This document shows positions 20,493 through 29,852 of a stretch of 64,000 nucleotides of DNA, piece after piece; positions within the stretch are counted from its first letter, which is position 1, and each line of letters begins with the position of its first letter. This stretch comes from Laspinema sp. D2d. GTDB lineage: Bacteria; Cyanobacteriota; Cyanobacteriia; Cyanobacteriales; Laspinemataceae. The position numbers were made by a program, and so were the translations under genes. The notes beneath the pieces were generated by a model. It was given only the letters and a program-made list of their open reading frames with translations, was not told where the DNA came from and made no database searches. Location of the stretch: NCBI RefSeq assembly GCF_025370755.1, contig NZ_JAMXFC010000024.1, positions 38,723-102,722 of the forward strand, in the 5' to 3' direction.

Positions 20493-20538
20493 ACAGACAA
20501 GGGGAGAATCGATGCGCATCGATTCTCCCCTTGTCTGT
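20493..20538. terminator. Perfect 46-bp palindrome between convergent genes
   Basis: The left half, beginning ACAGACAAGGGGAGAATC and ending GATGC, is followed directly by its exact reverse complement, giving 23 plus 23 bases and no spacer. It lies between the 3' ends of the AMIN gene and bicA and probably acts as a two-way terminator. On the minus strand a short T-run follows; on the plus strand none does. Confidence 0.75.
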
Positions 20539-20599
20539 CCATAAATATGGACAACTGACACCCAATCCCGTTCCTCAAGAACACTTGAGGCTGTTTAAT

Positions 20600-22306
20600 T
20601 CAAGAGGGTTGCATCCTTGTTTCTGGATTACCTGGGATTAAAATATCGTTCATCTCCCGGGAATCCACTGAAATCAAAGCGACTGCTTGTTGGAGGGCCT
20701 CAACCCGAGTCGCCGTCATGTGGTGAGGGGGTAACAGTTGCACAATTCCAAACCGTTCTAATCGACGTTTAATCTGACCGGCAGCACCGACGATAAAGAC
20801 ATGACGACCTTTATCTATGGCATCTTTAATGGCATTTTCGATCGCCAGAGAAGAAGTCACCCCTAACATGGGCACCTCACTCAGGTCCAAAATCAGCACG
20901 TCAAAATTCTCCACTGCCGACTGTTCCCGAGCGATCGCTTTGGAGACTCCAAAAATCATCGGTCCACTGATATGGAACAGCAGAATCCGGCCATTCCCTT
21001 CTTGGAGTAACAGTTTTTCTTCATCCGTCATCCGAATTTCATCATCGGCATCGGTAATCGCTTTGACATCCTGTCCATGAAGATCGCTCATCCGTTGGAT
21101 CGTCAGGATATTAGCAATAAACACCCCTACTCCAACCGCCACGATTAAATCGACAAAGACTGTCAGCGCAATCACTGCATACATAATCAGTGCTGCTTTC
21201 ACCGAGACGCGGTGAGCCCGTTTGAGGAAGGCCCAATCGATAATATCAACCCCAACCTTGAGGGCGATCGCGGCCAACACTGCCATTGGAATATTTTCCG
21301 TTAGACGCGCTGCCCACAAAATCACCACCAGCAAAATCGCGGAACGGGTTAAACCAGACAAAGCACTTCGGCCACCCGCTTGGATATTCACCACCGTTCC
21401 CATTGTCGCACCGGCACCGGGAAGTCCTCCGCAGAGTCCTGAAACGATATTCCCAATCCCTTGTCCGATTAATTCTTTATCTGAATCGTGGTGAGTCCGG
21501 GTCAAACTATCAGCAATCACAGAAGTCAGCAGGGAGTCAATACAACCGAGCATCCCCAACACAATGCCATCAATCAGCATTTCCCGAAATGCCGTGACGG
21601 TAAACACCGGCATATTTAATTGGGGCAGTCCCATTGGAATGACACCAATCGTCCGAATATCCGCAGTCGAGAAAAACACCAGGGCAAAAACTGTCCCAAC
21701 AATTAATGCCACCAATTGCGGGGGTACAATCCGCTTAAATTTGGAGGGCATGAAGAACAGAATCCCTAAAGTCAAAGCCGCTAAAATTGCTTCAGGTACG
21801 TCAATATTGCTCAAAAACATTGGCAGATTGCGCAGGGTTCCGAGTACCCCTCCTTTACTAGGATGACCTAAAAAAGGTCCTAGCTGCAGGATAATCATAA
21901 TCAAGCCAATTCCAGACATAAAGCCCGAAATTACCGTGTAAGGCATCAGGGTAATGTATTTACCCAATTTGAAGATGCCGAAGATAATTTGAAACAGTCC
22001 CGCCAGCATGACCACGGTAAAGGCCATTGCTAATCCGTTCTCTGGATTTTTGGCAATCATGGAGGTCACGATCGCTGTCATGACCACGGTCATCGGTCCC
22101 GTGGGTTCAGACATCAGGGCAGGAGTTCCGCCAAACAAGGCCGCAAAAAAGCCTACGCAAACCGCACCATAAAGACCCGCTACGGGTCCGGCACCCGAGG
22201 AGACCCCGAATGCTAAGGCCATTGGCAGAGAGACGATCGCCGCCGTGACACCCCCAAAGGCATCCCCGCGTATGTTCTTCAAATCGATCTGATTAAAAAT
22301 ACTCAT
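20600..22306 (-). CDS. bicA: BicA-like sodium-dependent bicarbonate transporter (SulP family)
   Basis: A 568-residue SulP transporter. The opening NIRGDAFGGVTAAIVSLPMALAFGVSSGAG, GGTPALMSEPTGPMTVVMTA and MLGCIDSLLTSVIADSLTRT follow the BicA of Synechococcus PCC 7002 closely. About 10-12 membrane helices occupy residues 15-420. A cytoplasmic STAS domain (about 440-550; ILLFHISGPMIFGVSKAIAREQ) completes it. BicA brings bicarbonate in with sodium for the carbon-concentrating mechanism. SulP proteins also carry sulfate, so the substrate is inferred from similarity across the whole length. The upstream region is long and holds a MITE-like repeat. Confidence 0.9.
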   Translation of the reverse strand: MSIFNQIDLKNIRGDAFGGVTAAIVSLPMALAFGVSSGAGPVAGLYGAVCVGFFAALFGGTPALMSEPTGPMTVVMTAIVTSMIAKNPENGLAMAFTVVMLAGLFQIIFGIFKLGKYITLMPYTVISGFMSGIGLIMIILQLGPFLGHPSKGGVLGTLRNLPMFLSNIDVPEAILAALTLGILFFMPSKFKRIVPPQLVALIVGTVFALVFFSTADIRTIGVIPMGLPQLNMPVFTVTAFREMLIDGIVLGMLGCIDSLLTSVIADSLTRTHHDSDKELIGQGIGNIVSGLCGGLPGAGATMGTVVNIQAGGRSALSGLTRSAILLVVILWAARLTENIPMAVLAAIALKVGVDIIDWAFLKRAHRVSVKAALIMYAVIALTVFVDLIVAVGVGVFIANILTIQRMSDLHGQDVKAITDADDEIRMTDEEKLLLQEGNGRILLFHISGPMIFGVSKAIAREQSAVENFDVLILDLSEVPMLGVTSSLAIENAIKDAIDKGRHVFIVGAAGQIKRRLERFGIVQLLPPHHMTATRVEALQQAVALISVDSREMNDILIPGNPETRMQPS

Positions 22307-22616
22307 GATTAGACTATAAATTAGAGGCTTTAATCGCCCTGCAACGAATTGGATTGTCTAATCATATAGGAACCGGAATCCTTAGCAACAGTTTGAAAGC
22401 CTAAAAACCTTCAAAGTTTTTTATGACTATGATTACAACGACCCTTATCTAGTTCAAAAAAAGCTGCAACCTCTCTCCAGGAATCGGTTCGGGGATCAAT
22501 GACTCGCGACGTATCCCGCGCGATCGCCTAGCTCTCTTGCAGTGGATTGATTGTTTTCTAGGGGGGGTATAAAGAATAATCAATGGTTAAAACTTTAACT
22601 AGCATAAATACTCAGT

Positions 22617-22692
22617 AGACCTCTCGCTTTCATTGTAGAGTGTTCCCTTAAAAAGAGGGTGGGGGATCAATCCGGTATTTGGTCAGATGTCT
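22617..22692. repeat. MITE-like element, copy 3 (76 bp)
   Basis: The ends AGACCTCT and AGATGTCT form a terminal inverted repeat, with GGGGGATCAATCCGGTATTT inside the right arm as in copies 1 and 2. The central hairpin is CCCTTAAAAAGAGGG. It lies about 310 bases upstream of the bicA start, so it could influence its expression. Confidence 0.55.
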
Positions 22693-22815
22693 ATTCCTGA
22701 TGCCTACAAATAACGCTCAATAAACTCAGTTTAACTTGCCCATAACCTATCCCCGGACTCAAACCCATGAGGAGGCATCACCACAAGACCGATCAGGAAC
22801 CCTAAAAATGCAAAA

Positions 22816-22839
22816 GGACGCGGAGGTTAATCCGCGTCC
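22816..22839 (-). terminator. Terminator after the DUF3172 gene
   Basis: A 9-base stem (GGACGCGGA / TCCGCGTCC) with a 6-base loop lies about 45 bases past the stop, read on the minus strand. It is followed there by TTTTGCATTTTT, which fits an intrinsic terminator. Confidence 0.75.
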
Positions 22840-22883
22840 AGATATAAATGCAATATTCAAGGGGATAACGAATCCCCTGCGCC

Positions 22884-23378
22884 TTAAAAGCGTTCAGTTT
22901 CTGCCGGTGTGCCTCCAGATCCCTGGAAGAACAGATTTCCAGCGGCGTCATTCTGATAAATGCAACTAATGTTTGGGGTATTTTCCAAAGCGCCGGTGAA
23001 TCCAAAGGTGTTCATCCGATTTTTGCAATCGCGCACTTGATCATTGGTGACCAGTTTGCGTTGCTCTAAAATATTCCAGGTATTGGTTCGCAGGACACAT
23101 CCCGGCTGCATTTTCGGCTGGGATATATAGACATTGAAGGGATTAAGGGTGACGAAAATGCGAGTATCCATCACCATCGCACTGGCTCCATATTGAATGC
23201 AGAGTTCCGGGTTAGGGGCGCTGCGATCGATGACTTCCCGGGATGCCACGTTTTCTGGACTAAAGTTGGCGGTAGAGCTAAAGGCAATACCGATCCCGAT
23301 TCCCAGCACGAACACCCCAGCTAAAATCGCCAGGGAGGTGTAGTTAAAGGGGGATGAGGATTTTGGTTTTCGATACAT
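22884..23378 (-). CDS. DUF3172 family single-pass membrane protein
   Basis: A 164-residue protein with a basic N-terminus, one hydrophobic helix (about 17-34, LAILAGVFVLGIGIGIAF), and an outward domain. The latter contains VTLNPFNVYISQPKMQPGCVLR, QVRDCKNRMNTFGFTGALEN and a final CIYQNDAAGNLF, which I recognise as the cyanobacterial DUF3172 pattern. Three or four cysteines in the outer domain could form disulfides. Function is unknown. Confidence 0.8.
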   Translation of the reverse strand: MYRKPKSSSPFNYTSLAILAGVFVLGIGIGIAFSSTANFSPENVASREVIDRSAPNPELCIQYGASAMVMDTRIFVTLNPFNVYISQPKMQPGCVLRTNTWNILEQRKLVTNDQVRDCKNRMNTFGFTGALENTPNISCIYQNDAAGNLFFQGSGGTPAETERF

Positions 23379-23861
23379 GGTCTTTGGGGGTTTTGAGACG
23401 TTGGTTTGGGAGGGGTTGGAAGATCTCTATCTATTAGTATGCCGAATCTGATTCCCAGATGGCTGTTCCTCAAGGGGGCGATCGCTAGGATATTCTTCTC
23501 TTCTCTCTGCTTCAATACGGTAATCCCACCCTTTTAGAACCTGAAATCAAGCGCCAACACCTCCCAGGAACCCCGACTCCTAAGCCGCTGTATTTTTTGA
23601 CCCTAGGTCAACTCGTGGTAAAATTTTAAAGCCTGTGGGCTAATTGGAAGTCTCTTAAAAAAAGATTAAGGTTTAATGAAAAAATTGGATTAACGCTAAA
23701 TTTTTATTTTATTTTTACAATTTTTCAGGGTAAATGCAAGATAAAAAATGGCAAAATAGGCTTAAGGGATTAGAGGGTTCATTTCAGGGATTTCACGGTC
23801 ATCTACAAAAGAGCTGCTCCGGTGAAGCCTTGACTGGGAAAGGGTGAAAGATTTCTGAGCT
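23379..23861. other. AT-rich intergenic region between divergent genes
   Basis: No gene, RNA or repeat was recognised. The stretch 23640-23760 is strongly AT-rich, with runs such as AAAAAAAG and TTTTTATTTTATTTTTA, and probably carries promoters for both flanking genes. Confidence 0.45.
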
Positions 23862-24437
23862 TTGACTCCGCCTCGTCAATTGGGTGAGATTTGGGCTGAA
23901 GAGTTCGGAAAATCGATCAAGTTCGGTAAAATTTTAAATGAGGAAAATTACAGGCTGTCAATTGATGAATTGACAGGTTTAATTATGGAAAAACACTTGG
24001 TAAATTTAACCTTAAAATTAGTTTCTGATCGAGTTGATTACGTTTTAAAAACTTATCCTTACTCTCTTTATAAAAACGTACTCGACGACTCAGATTTTCA
24101 GTTAGAACTCATTGCCTATATTTTAAATCGAGTCCCTAGTCTGTATGTGGTCACCGGGGACGATCGCCCGGGGATTCGATTCTGCTTAGGGTCCTCCGAA
24201 CAATTCCATTTGGAAGGGTTAATTCATGAAGGTATCCATGTGATTCTCCCCAAGGTCTTGAAAACCCCCCCCCAAGAATTTTGTGACCTGCTTAAACCCC
24301 GTCCCTACACCAGTACAGAAAAAGGTAAATCTCAACCAACCCCAGGGGAAGCGAGTCAGGTATCCTGTCAGTGGGATGAACTAGCAATTTATGCTCGAAC
24401 CAAGTGGGTTGAACAGAATGGGATGCCTATGCAATAA
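23862..24437 (+). CDS. ComFB-like protein
   Basis: A frame of 191 codons. The middle (about 44-135) reads VNLTLKLVSDRVDYVL, QLELIAYILNRVPSLYVVTGDD and LIHEGIHVILPKVLKTP. This is the layout of the late-competence ComFB family: helical start, an AYILNRxPxxYVVT core, then a helix of basic and hydrophobic residues. Cyanobacterial ComFB-like proteins are reported in c-di-GMP and competence contexts; whether this one binds a nucleotide is unknown. The only start at the 5' end is TTG (23862), right after an in-frame stop. An ATG at codon 42 preceded by ACAGG is an alternative giving a 150-residue protein with the whole conserved part. Confidence 0.65.
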   Translation: MTPPRQLGEIWAEEFGKSIKFGKILNEENYRLSIDELTGLIMEKHLVNLTLKLVSDRVDYVLKTYPYSLYKNVLDDSDFQLELIAYILNRVPSLYVVTGDDRPGIRFCLGSSEQFHLEGLIHEGIHVILPKVLKTPPQEFCDLLKPRPYTSTEKGKSQPTPGEASQVSCQWDELAIYARTKWVEQNGMPMQ

Positions 24438-24983
24438 CCCCATCACCGTTTGATTATACTCGCATAGTCTACCGTCCTAGGGAAGACAAAAATCCCATGA
24501 AACTGGGGATGCCAGAACTTCGTCTTGACTTCAAAGACAAGGCACTGCTAATTTTGGAGGACCGGAATCAAAGATTCAGGTCAATGGGCTGATTATGCAA
24601 CATTTCTTAACAAAATAAAGCAACCTCTTGCGTTTTCCCAGGCATGACCTGCGGTGAAAAGTCACCCGAATGAGGGAGGCGATTGAATAGAAACGAGCAT
24701 AAAGTAACGGGATATTCCGGATGGGGCATCCGCAAAGGGCGAAGGTATTCCCTCGTCAATCGCGATCGCCCTCCCCATCACAGAAAACAGACCAACGGAA
24801 ATCCCTTTTGGATGAAGTGGAGTGAAATCGCTTCCAGGGTGCATGACTTGTGGATTAAGACCGGGATCGAGGGACTCATTCCTCAAATCTAGGGATTTAA
24901 TTCGAGCCCGGGCAGACACCGGAAACGCAGGTTATGCTTGGGAAGATTTATTATAGATTAAATGTGCTAAGGGCTTGCGAATT
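24438..24983. other. Intergenic region, nothing recognised
   Basis: About 540 bases between the ComFB-like gene and the WD40 kinase gene. Frames from 24683 (plus) and 24919 (minus) overlap each other, are rich in Arg, Gly and Pro, and resemble no family. I see no tRNA, repeat or strong hairpin. Confidence 0.45.
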
Positions 24984-27032
24984 ATGACTCATTGCATCAA
25001 TCCCGATTGCCAAAATTCAGAAAATACCCATTACGCTGACCAGTGTTCTAGCTGTGGGCAACCATTGCTTTTAAAAAGCCGCTACCGCTGCTTGGAACTC
25101 CTGGGTCAGGGAAAATATGGCCGCACCTTCTTAGCGGTGGATGAAGACAAACCCTCAAAACCTCGTTGCGCGATTAAACAGTTTTTCTCCGGAAAAACTG
25201 ACAAGGCGATCGCCCGATTCCGAGGGGCTACTCCTGGATCCCCAAAAGCATTGACCTCAGAACTCATGCTTTTGGATGAATTAACCCAGCATCCGCTCAT
25301 TCCCGAACTCTATGCTTCTTTTGAAGAGAATGGCAGTCACTATTTAATCCAAGAATATGTTGAAGGCCAAAATTTAGCCGCTGAACTCGCTGAAAGCGGC
25401 CCCTTTAATGAGAAAAAAATTCGTCAAATTCTCACCGATGTTCTGCCGGTGTTGAAATTTGTTCATAGCAGTTTGTTGATTCATCGGGATATTAAACCTG
25501 AGAATCTCATTCGCCGCCGCAGGGATGACAAAATTATTCTCGTTGATTTTGGTACCATCGAACATCCCACGGGGATGAGTTCGATGACCTCTGCCACGGC
25601 CCTGGGTTCGGCAGAATATGCCGCCCCTGAACAAACCAAAGGCCAAGCGGTTCAAGGGAGTGACCTGTACAGTCTAGGTGTCACCTGCTTACATCTGTTA
25701 ACTGGACTGCCGCCCTTTGATTTGTACAGCATTAAAACGGAAAGTTGGGTCTGGTCTGAGTATCTCACTCAACCTGTCAGCCAGCAGTTAAGCCGGGTTC
25801 TTGATACCCTGGTGCAGCGAGACGTCAAACAGCGCTATTCCTCCAGTGCGGAAGCCCTCAAAGCGCTAAATGCTCCCAATTTTGAAGCGGTATTACCTCC
25901 CCCTAACAAGCGGGTAGCAACCTTCGTGGGCGGGGCAGCGATCGCCGTCTTGTCCATGACCCTCGGCTATCGGGCACCGACTTCCGTCCCGGTGAGTTTC
26001 CAGCAGGAACCCTCGGAACCGCCATTGGCACCGCCTCAGATGATGTATCGGGTTAAACATCCGGAACTGTCTTACAAACTCCCAGCCTTCCGCGAAGAGT
26101 CTAGCTATCCGATTTCCACCGTTGAACCCATGCGGACCTTGGCGATCGCCTCGGGACCTGTCTGGTCTGTGGCGGTCAGTCCTGATGGCAGTACGATCGC
26201 CTCCGGCAGCACCGATGGCACCATTCAACTTTGGCAAGTTAGCACCGACAACGTTCGCGTTCCCCTCCGCATTCTCAGCGGTCATTCCGACCCGGTATGG
26301 ACCCTAGCGGTCAGTCCCAATGGGAACCTCCTCGCCTCCGGCAGTGCAGATAAAACCATCAAGCTTTGGGACCTCAGAACCGGGGAATTACTCGGAACCC
26401 TGAAGGGCCATAAAGCTGGGGTCTTCTCCATTGCCTTCAGTCCCGATAGCCAAAGTCTCGCCTCTGGCAGCTTCGATAAAAGCATCAAAGTTTGGCGACT
26501 CCATGCCAATAACTACTCCGGAATCGCCGGTTCTGAAGTTCGCAGTTTCATCGGTCATTCCCAAGAGGTTCAGTCTGTCGCCTTTAGTGCTGATGGTCAA
26601 ACCCTCGCCTCTGGCAGTACCGATGGCACAGTCAAACTCTGGAACTGGCAAACTGGCAAACTGATCCGCACCCTGTTGGGACATTCTGATGCCGTCTGGT
26701 CTGTCGCCTTCAGTCCCGATGGCAATACCATCGCCTCGGGAAGTTGGGATAAAACCATCAAACTCTGGGATTTCAGCAGTGGCCTCCCCATCCGGACCCT
26801 CAAGGGTCATTCGGAACAGGTCCATTCCGTCGCCTTTAACCCCGATGGACAAACCCTCGCCTCGGGAGACCTGGGTGGCACGATTAAGCTGTGGAAAATG
26901 GACACAGGTTCCCAAGTCGGAACTCTCAAAGGACATACCGATTGGGTGGGGGTCGCCTTTAGCAAAAGCGGCAAAACCCTAGTCAGTGGCAGCTTTGATG
27001 ACACGATCAAACTGTGGAAAGTCAATCCGTAG
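24984..27032 (+). CDS. Ser/Thr kinase with zinc ribbon and seven WD40 repeats
   Basis: A 682-residue protein from ATG 24984; an upstream TTG at 24975 would add three residues and is less likely. A zinc-ribbon-like start (CINPDCQNSE, then CSSCGQ) precedes the kinase domain (about 31-290). The kinase has LGQGKYGRTFLA, the lysine in CAIKQF, HRDIKPEN near 175 and DFG near 196, all intact. One membrane helix lies near 310-328 (VGGAAIAVLSMTLGY). From about 390 to the end are seven WD40 blades, each ending like IKLWD, enough for one complete propeller, probably outside the membrane. Blades share high DNA similarity. A strong terminator follows. Confidence 0.93.
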   Translation: MTHCINPDCQNSENTHYADQCSSCGQPLLLKSRYRCLELLGQGKYGRTFLAVDEDKPSKPRCAIKQFFSGKTDKAIARFRGATPGSPKALTSELMLLDELTQHPLIPELYASFEENGSHYLIQEYVEGQNLAAELAESGPFNEKKIRQILTDVLPVLKFVHSSLLIHRDIKPENLIRRRRDDKIILVDFGTIEHPTGMSSMTSATALGSAEYAAPEQTKGQAVQGSDLYSLGVTCLHLLTGLPPFDLYSIKTESWVWSEYLTQPVSQQLSRVLDTLVQRDVKQRYSSSAEALKALNAPNFEAVLPPPNKRVATFVGGAAIAVLSMTLGYRAPTSVPVSFQQEPSEPPLAPPQMMYRVKHPELSYKLPAFREESSYPISTVEPMRTLAIASGPVWSVAVSPDGSTIASGSTDGTIQLWQVSTDNVRVPLRILSGHSDPVWTLAVSPNGNLLASGSADKTIKLWDLRTGELLGTLKGHKAGVFSIAFSPDSQSLASGSFDKSIKVWRLHANNYSGIAGSEVRSFIGHSQEVQSVAFSADGQTLASGSTDGTVKLWNWQTGKLIRTLLGHSDAVWSVAFSPDGNTIASGSWDKTIKLWDFSSGLPIRTLKGHSEQVHSVAFNPDGQTLASGDLGGTIKLWKMDTGSQVGTLKGHTDWVGVAFSKSGKTLVSGSFDDTIKLWKVNP

Positions 27033-27068
27033 TCCAATCTCAGGGCGTAGCTTCCTGTTTGAATTCTT

Positions 27069-27113
27069 AAAAAACGCGATCGGGTTTGTTTTGGACACCC
27101 GATCGCGTTTTTT
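27069..27113 (+). terminator. Strong terminator after the WD40 kinase gene
   Basis: A 16-base perfect stem (arms 27069-27084 and 27098-27113) with a 13-base loop. The A-run and T-run are part of the stem ends, so it can work on either strand, and a GATCGCG core sits in each arm. Confidence 0.85.
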
Positions 27114-27409
27114 CTCTCGGGTGTTCTCGCCAATCAAAGGGCGCAACCCAGTTTCAGGTTTTTCCAGGGAAGATAAATCCGGTTTCTGGTCCTTTGGATC
27201 TAATTTTGGAGCATTGCACAGCGCGATCGCCGGGTTACAAATCACAGCCTCCAGTCCCCAAATCCTATACAATCGATAAAACCCCATTCCGATCCGGTGA
27301 GCGCATCCCGGTTTTAGGCCGGTAAAACTCTATTGTTCAGTTTATATTGTTTTTATATTGAGTCTTGAGTTTCAACCCCAAATCACTTTGAATAGCAAGG
27401 TAGGCAAGC
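27114..27409. other. Intergenic region before the receiver-histidine kinase
   Basis: Nearly 300 bases with no convincing gene. Overlapping frames on both strands here share the terminator and are not coding. The last 100 bases are AT-rich and likely hold the promoter of the next gene. Confidence 0.4.
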
Positions 27410-28744
27410 GTGATGACCCCTGATAAAATAGGGTTAGTGTTAGTAATTGACGATTCCTCCACTAACCTAGAATTGCTCTATGATATTTTGACTGAAGTGG
27501 GCTATGAGGTCCTTCTGGCAAAACAAGGAAAAAAAGGCATTGAACTTGCCCAAAGTCATCCGGTTGATCTGATTTTACTGGATGTCATCATGCCAGAACT
27601 GGATGGATTTCAAACTTGTAAACTTCTGCAAACTACTCCCGAAACCCATCATATTCCGATTATTTTCATGACGGGCATTTCTGATAATTTAGAAAAAGCC
27701 AAAGGATTAGGACTTGGGGCGGTAGATTATATTACTAAACCTTTTTATAAAGAGGAAGTTTTAGCTCGAATTAAAATTCATATTAAATTACGTCGATTAA
27801 CCCGGGAATTAATTCATGAGAAAGAATCCCTCGAACAACGGGTTGAAGAAAGAACCGCTGAACTTTCTCAAATCTTGGCGGAACTCCAACAAACTCAACT
27901 CCAATTGGTCCGGGGGGAAAAACTTTCTTCCATCGGCCAATTAGTGGCGGGGGTGGCTCATGAAATTAAAAATCCCTTGGGGTTTATTGCTGGGAACATT
28001 GATTTAGCCACTGAAGCGGTGGATCATTTAATTGAATATGTCGAACTGTATCGATCGCAGTTTCCGAATACCGGAGAAGAAATTCAGCGCAAAGGGGTGG
28101 AAATTGATATTGAGTATCTGTTAAAAGATTTACCCAAAATGTTGGCTTCCATGAAGGTGGGGACCGATCGCATTTGTAATCTCAGCACTTCTCTGGGAAC
28201 CTTTTGCCGTTCTGATACCAGTGTTAAAGTGTTGGCAGATATTCATGAAGGACTCGATAGCACCTTAATGATTTTACAGCATCGGCTCAAACCTACTCCT
28301 CACCGGAGAGAGATTAAAATCGTTAAAAACTATGGTAAAATTCCTCCAGTTCACTGTTATCTCGGCCAGCTTAATCAAGTATTTATGAATATTATTTCTA
28401 ACGGAATTGATGCGTTAGAAGAGGTCCTAGGAAATTCTGCTTTCCCTGAAAATTTTGGGCCACAAATCACCATTAATACCCAACTAAGCACTGATCAGCA
28501 ACAGATTATGATTCAGATTGCTGATAATGGTCAGGGAATGACTCCCGAAGTAAAATCCCAAATTTTTGATTATTTATTTACCACAAAACCTGTGGGAAAA
28601 GGGACCGGATTAGGGCTATCTATTTCCCTTCAAATTATTAAAGAAGCTCACAATGGTAATTTAATCTGCTATTCTGAATTAGGGAAAGGAACTGTATTTG
28701 AGATTCAGATTCCTATTAATGATTCCCCGGCGATCGCGGGCTGA
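27410..28744 (+). CDS. Receiver-histidine kinase
   Basis: A 444-residue soluble protein. The receiver domain (about 8-125) has the acidic pair in VIDDS, phosphoacceptor D58 in LLDVIMPELDGF, and lysine in ITKPF. A coiled coil (130-170) leads to the kinase core with H184 in AGVAHEIKNP. The ATPase domain has IISNGIDALEE, DNGQGM and GKGTGLGLSIS. Its core belongs to the same subtype as the two histidine kinases at 58.5-63.4 kb. Phosphorylation of the N-terminal receiver would be expected to set kinase activity. A GTG at 27410 and an ATG one codon later are both possible starts. It converges on the cyclase gene at 28779. Confidence 0.92.
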   Translation: MMTPDKIGLVLVIDDSSTNLELLYDILTEVGYEVLLAKQGKKGIELAQSHPVDLILLDVIMPELDGFQTCKLLQTTPETHHIPIIFMTGISDNLEKAKGLGLGAVDYITKPFYKEEVLARIKIHIKLRRLTRELIHEKESLEQRVEERTAELSQILAELQQTQLQLVRGEKLSSIGQLVAGVAHEIKNPLGFIAGNIDLATEAVDHLIEYVELYRSQFPNTGEEIQRKGVEIDIEYLLKDLPKMLASMKVGTDRICNLSTSLGTFCRSDTSVKVLADIHEGLDSTLMILQHRLKPTPHRREIKIVKNYGKIPPVHCYLGQLNQVFMNIISNGIDALEEVLGNSAFPENFGPQITINTQLSTDQQQIMIQIADNGQGMTPEVKSQIFDYLFTTKPVGKGTGLGLSISLQIIKEAHNGNLICYSELGKGTVFEIQIPINDSPAIAG

Positions 28745-28778
28745 TGGATGGCATGGGCGAGCCAACATTGACCCGATT

Positions 28779-29852
28779 TTATGACCCTTTTCCTGTCAGC
28801 CAATAGGTAACCATTTCTCCTTTGCCTCGAATTGAAACCGTTCCCCGTTCTGTCAATACATAGTGGCTTTTTAATCGCTGGTACGTTTCGGCGGTGACTT
28901 GAATTTGACCCGGCAATCCTTGAGATTCCATGCGCGATGCAATATTCACCGTATCTCCCCAGAGATCGTAAATAAATTTTGTAGTGCCAATCACCCCGGC
29001 GACGACAGGACCTGTGGCAATCCCGCAGCGAATTTGAAACGGATCGCCGGTTTGGGTTTGAAATTGCCCGATCGCCTGCTGCATATCCAATGCCATCTCG
29101 GCGATCGCTTCAGCATGATTATATTGGGGGATGGGAACGCCACCGACTACCATATAGGAATCCCCGATGGTTTTAATTTTTTCTAATCCATGTTGAGTGG
29201 CGAGTTTATCAAATTCAGAAAAAATTTGATTGAGTAACGAGACTAATTCTGATGCTGACATTTGAGCTGACAGCGGCGTAAATCCCACTATATCCGCAAA
29301 TAAAATACTAGCTTCATCAAATTGTTCAGCGATGGCAGTAGAGCTTTCTTTTAACTGCGCCGCGATCGCCTTGGGTAAAATATTCAGTAATAATCGCTCC
29401 GATTTCTCCCGTTCTAACCGCAACAAGGCATTTTGTTCTTCTAATTCTTGTTGCAATCGACAAATTTTTAAATGATTCTCAACTCGGGCCAAAACTTCTT
29501 CAAATTGAAACGGTTTGGTGATATAATCTACTGCCCCCACTCTAAAGGCATTGACTTTATCCAACACATCATCAAGGGCACTTAAAAAAATTACCGGAAT
29601 ATCCCGAGTTTTTTCTTCAGCTTTTAATTTTTCACAAACCTCATAGCCACTGATATCAGGCATATTAATATCTAGCAAAATTAGGTCCGGAGGCGATGCC
29701 TGAACCCCCATTAATGCCATTTGACCATTCAAAGCTTTACGAACCTTATAGCCCGAATCGGTCAACATTTTAGAGAGCAGATTCACATTGTCCAGGGTAT
29801 CATCAACGACTAAAATTTTACAGTTGGGTTCATGAATAGGTTGGCTAGTCAT
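28779..29852 (-). CDS. Receiver-adenylate cyclase
   Basis: A 357-residue soluble class III cyclase. The receiver (about 10-128) has D61 in LLDINMPDISGY. A coiled coil (about 130-160) follows, and the cyclase domain (about 180-355) has metal aspartates D187 (FADIVGFT) and D231 (TIGDSYM). The substrate-specifying residues are K227 and D296 (FIYDLWGD), as in adenylate cyclases; guanylate cyclases have Glu and Cys there. It should make cAMP in response to phosphorylation. The ATG lies within the last codons of the 2627-residue kinase gene (8-base overlap), so the two are very likely translationally coupled, and that kinase's output is a candidate phosphodonor. Confidence 0.92.
   Translation of the reverse strand: MTSQPIHEPNCKILVVDDTLDNVNLLSKMLTDSGYKVRKALNGQMALMGVQASPPDLILLDINMPDISGYEVCEKLKAEEKTRDIPVIFLSALDDVLDKVNAFRVGAVDYITKPFQFEEVLARVENHLKICRLQQELEEQNALLRLEREKSERLLLNILPKAIAAQLKESSTAIAEQFDEASILFADIVGFTPLSAQMSASELVSLLNQIFSEFDKLATQHGLEKIKTIGDSYMVVGGVPIPQYNHAEAIAEMALDMQQAIGQFQTQTGDPFQIRCGIATGPVVAGVIGTTKFIYDLWGDTVNIASRMESQGLPGQIQVTAETYQRLKSHYVLTERGTVSIRGKGEMVTYWLTGKGS

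Larger units (their letters stand above)
22307..22883. other. Intergenic region with MITE-like repeat and terminator
   Basis: The region lies between the bicA start and the DUF3172 gene, both on the minus strand. It holds the repeat at 22617-22692 and a hairpin at 22816-22839. Short frames here (for example from 22736) cross repeats and show no coding character. The bicA promoter must lie in the part near 22310-22600. Confidence 0.5.

Noticed and set aside
22440..22520. tRNA-like GGTTCGG segment
   Set aside because: No acceptor or anticodon stems can be drawn around it.
22736..22969. 77-codon plus-strand frame
   Set aside because: It runs through a terminator hairpin and into the antisense of the DUF3172 gene.
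24662..24919. Overlapping frames on both strands upstream of the WD40 kinase
   Set aside because: Both show odd composition and no ribosome-binding site, and neither resembles a protein family.
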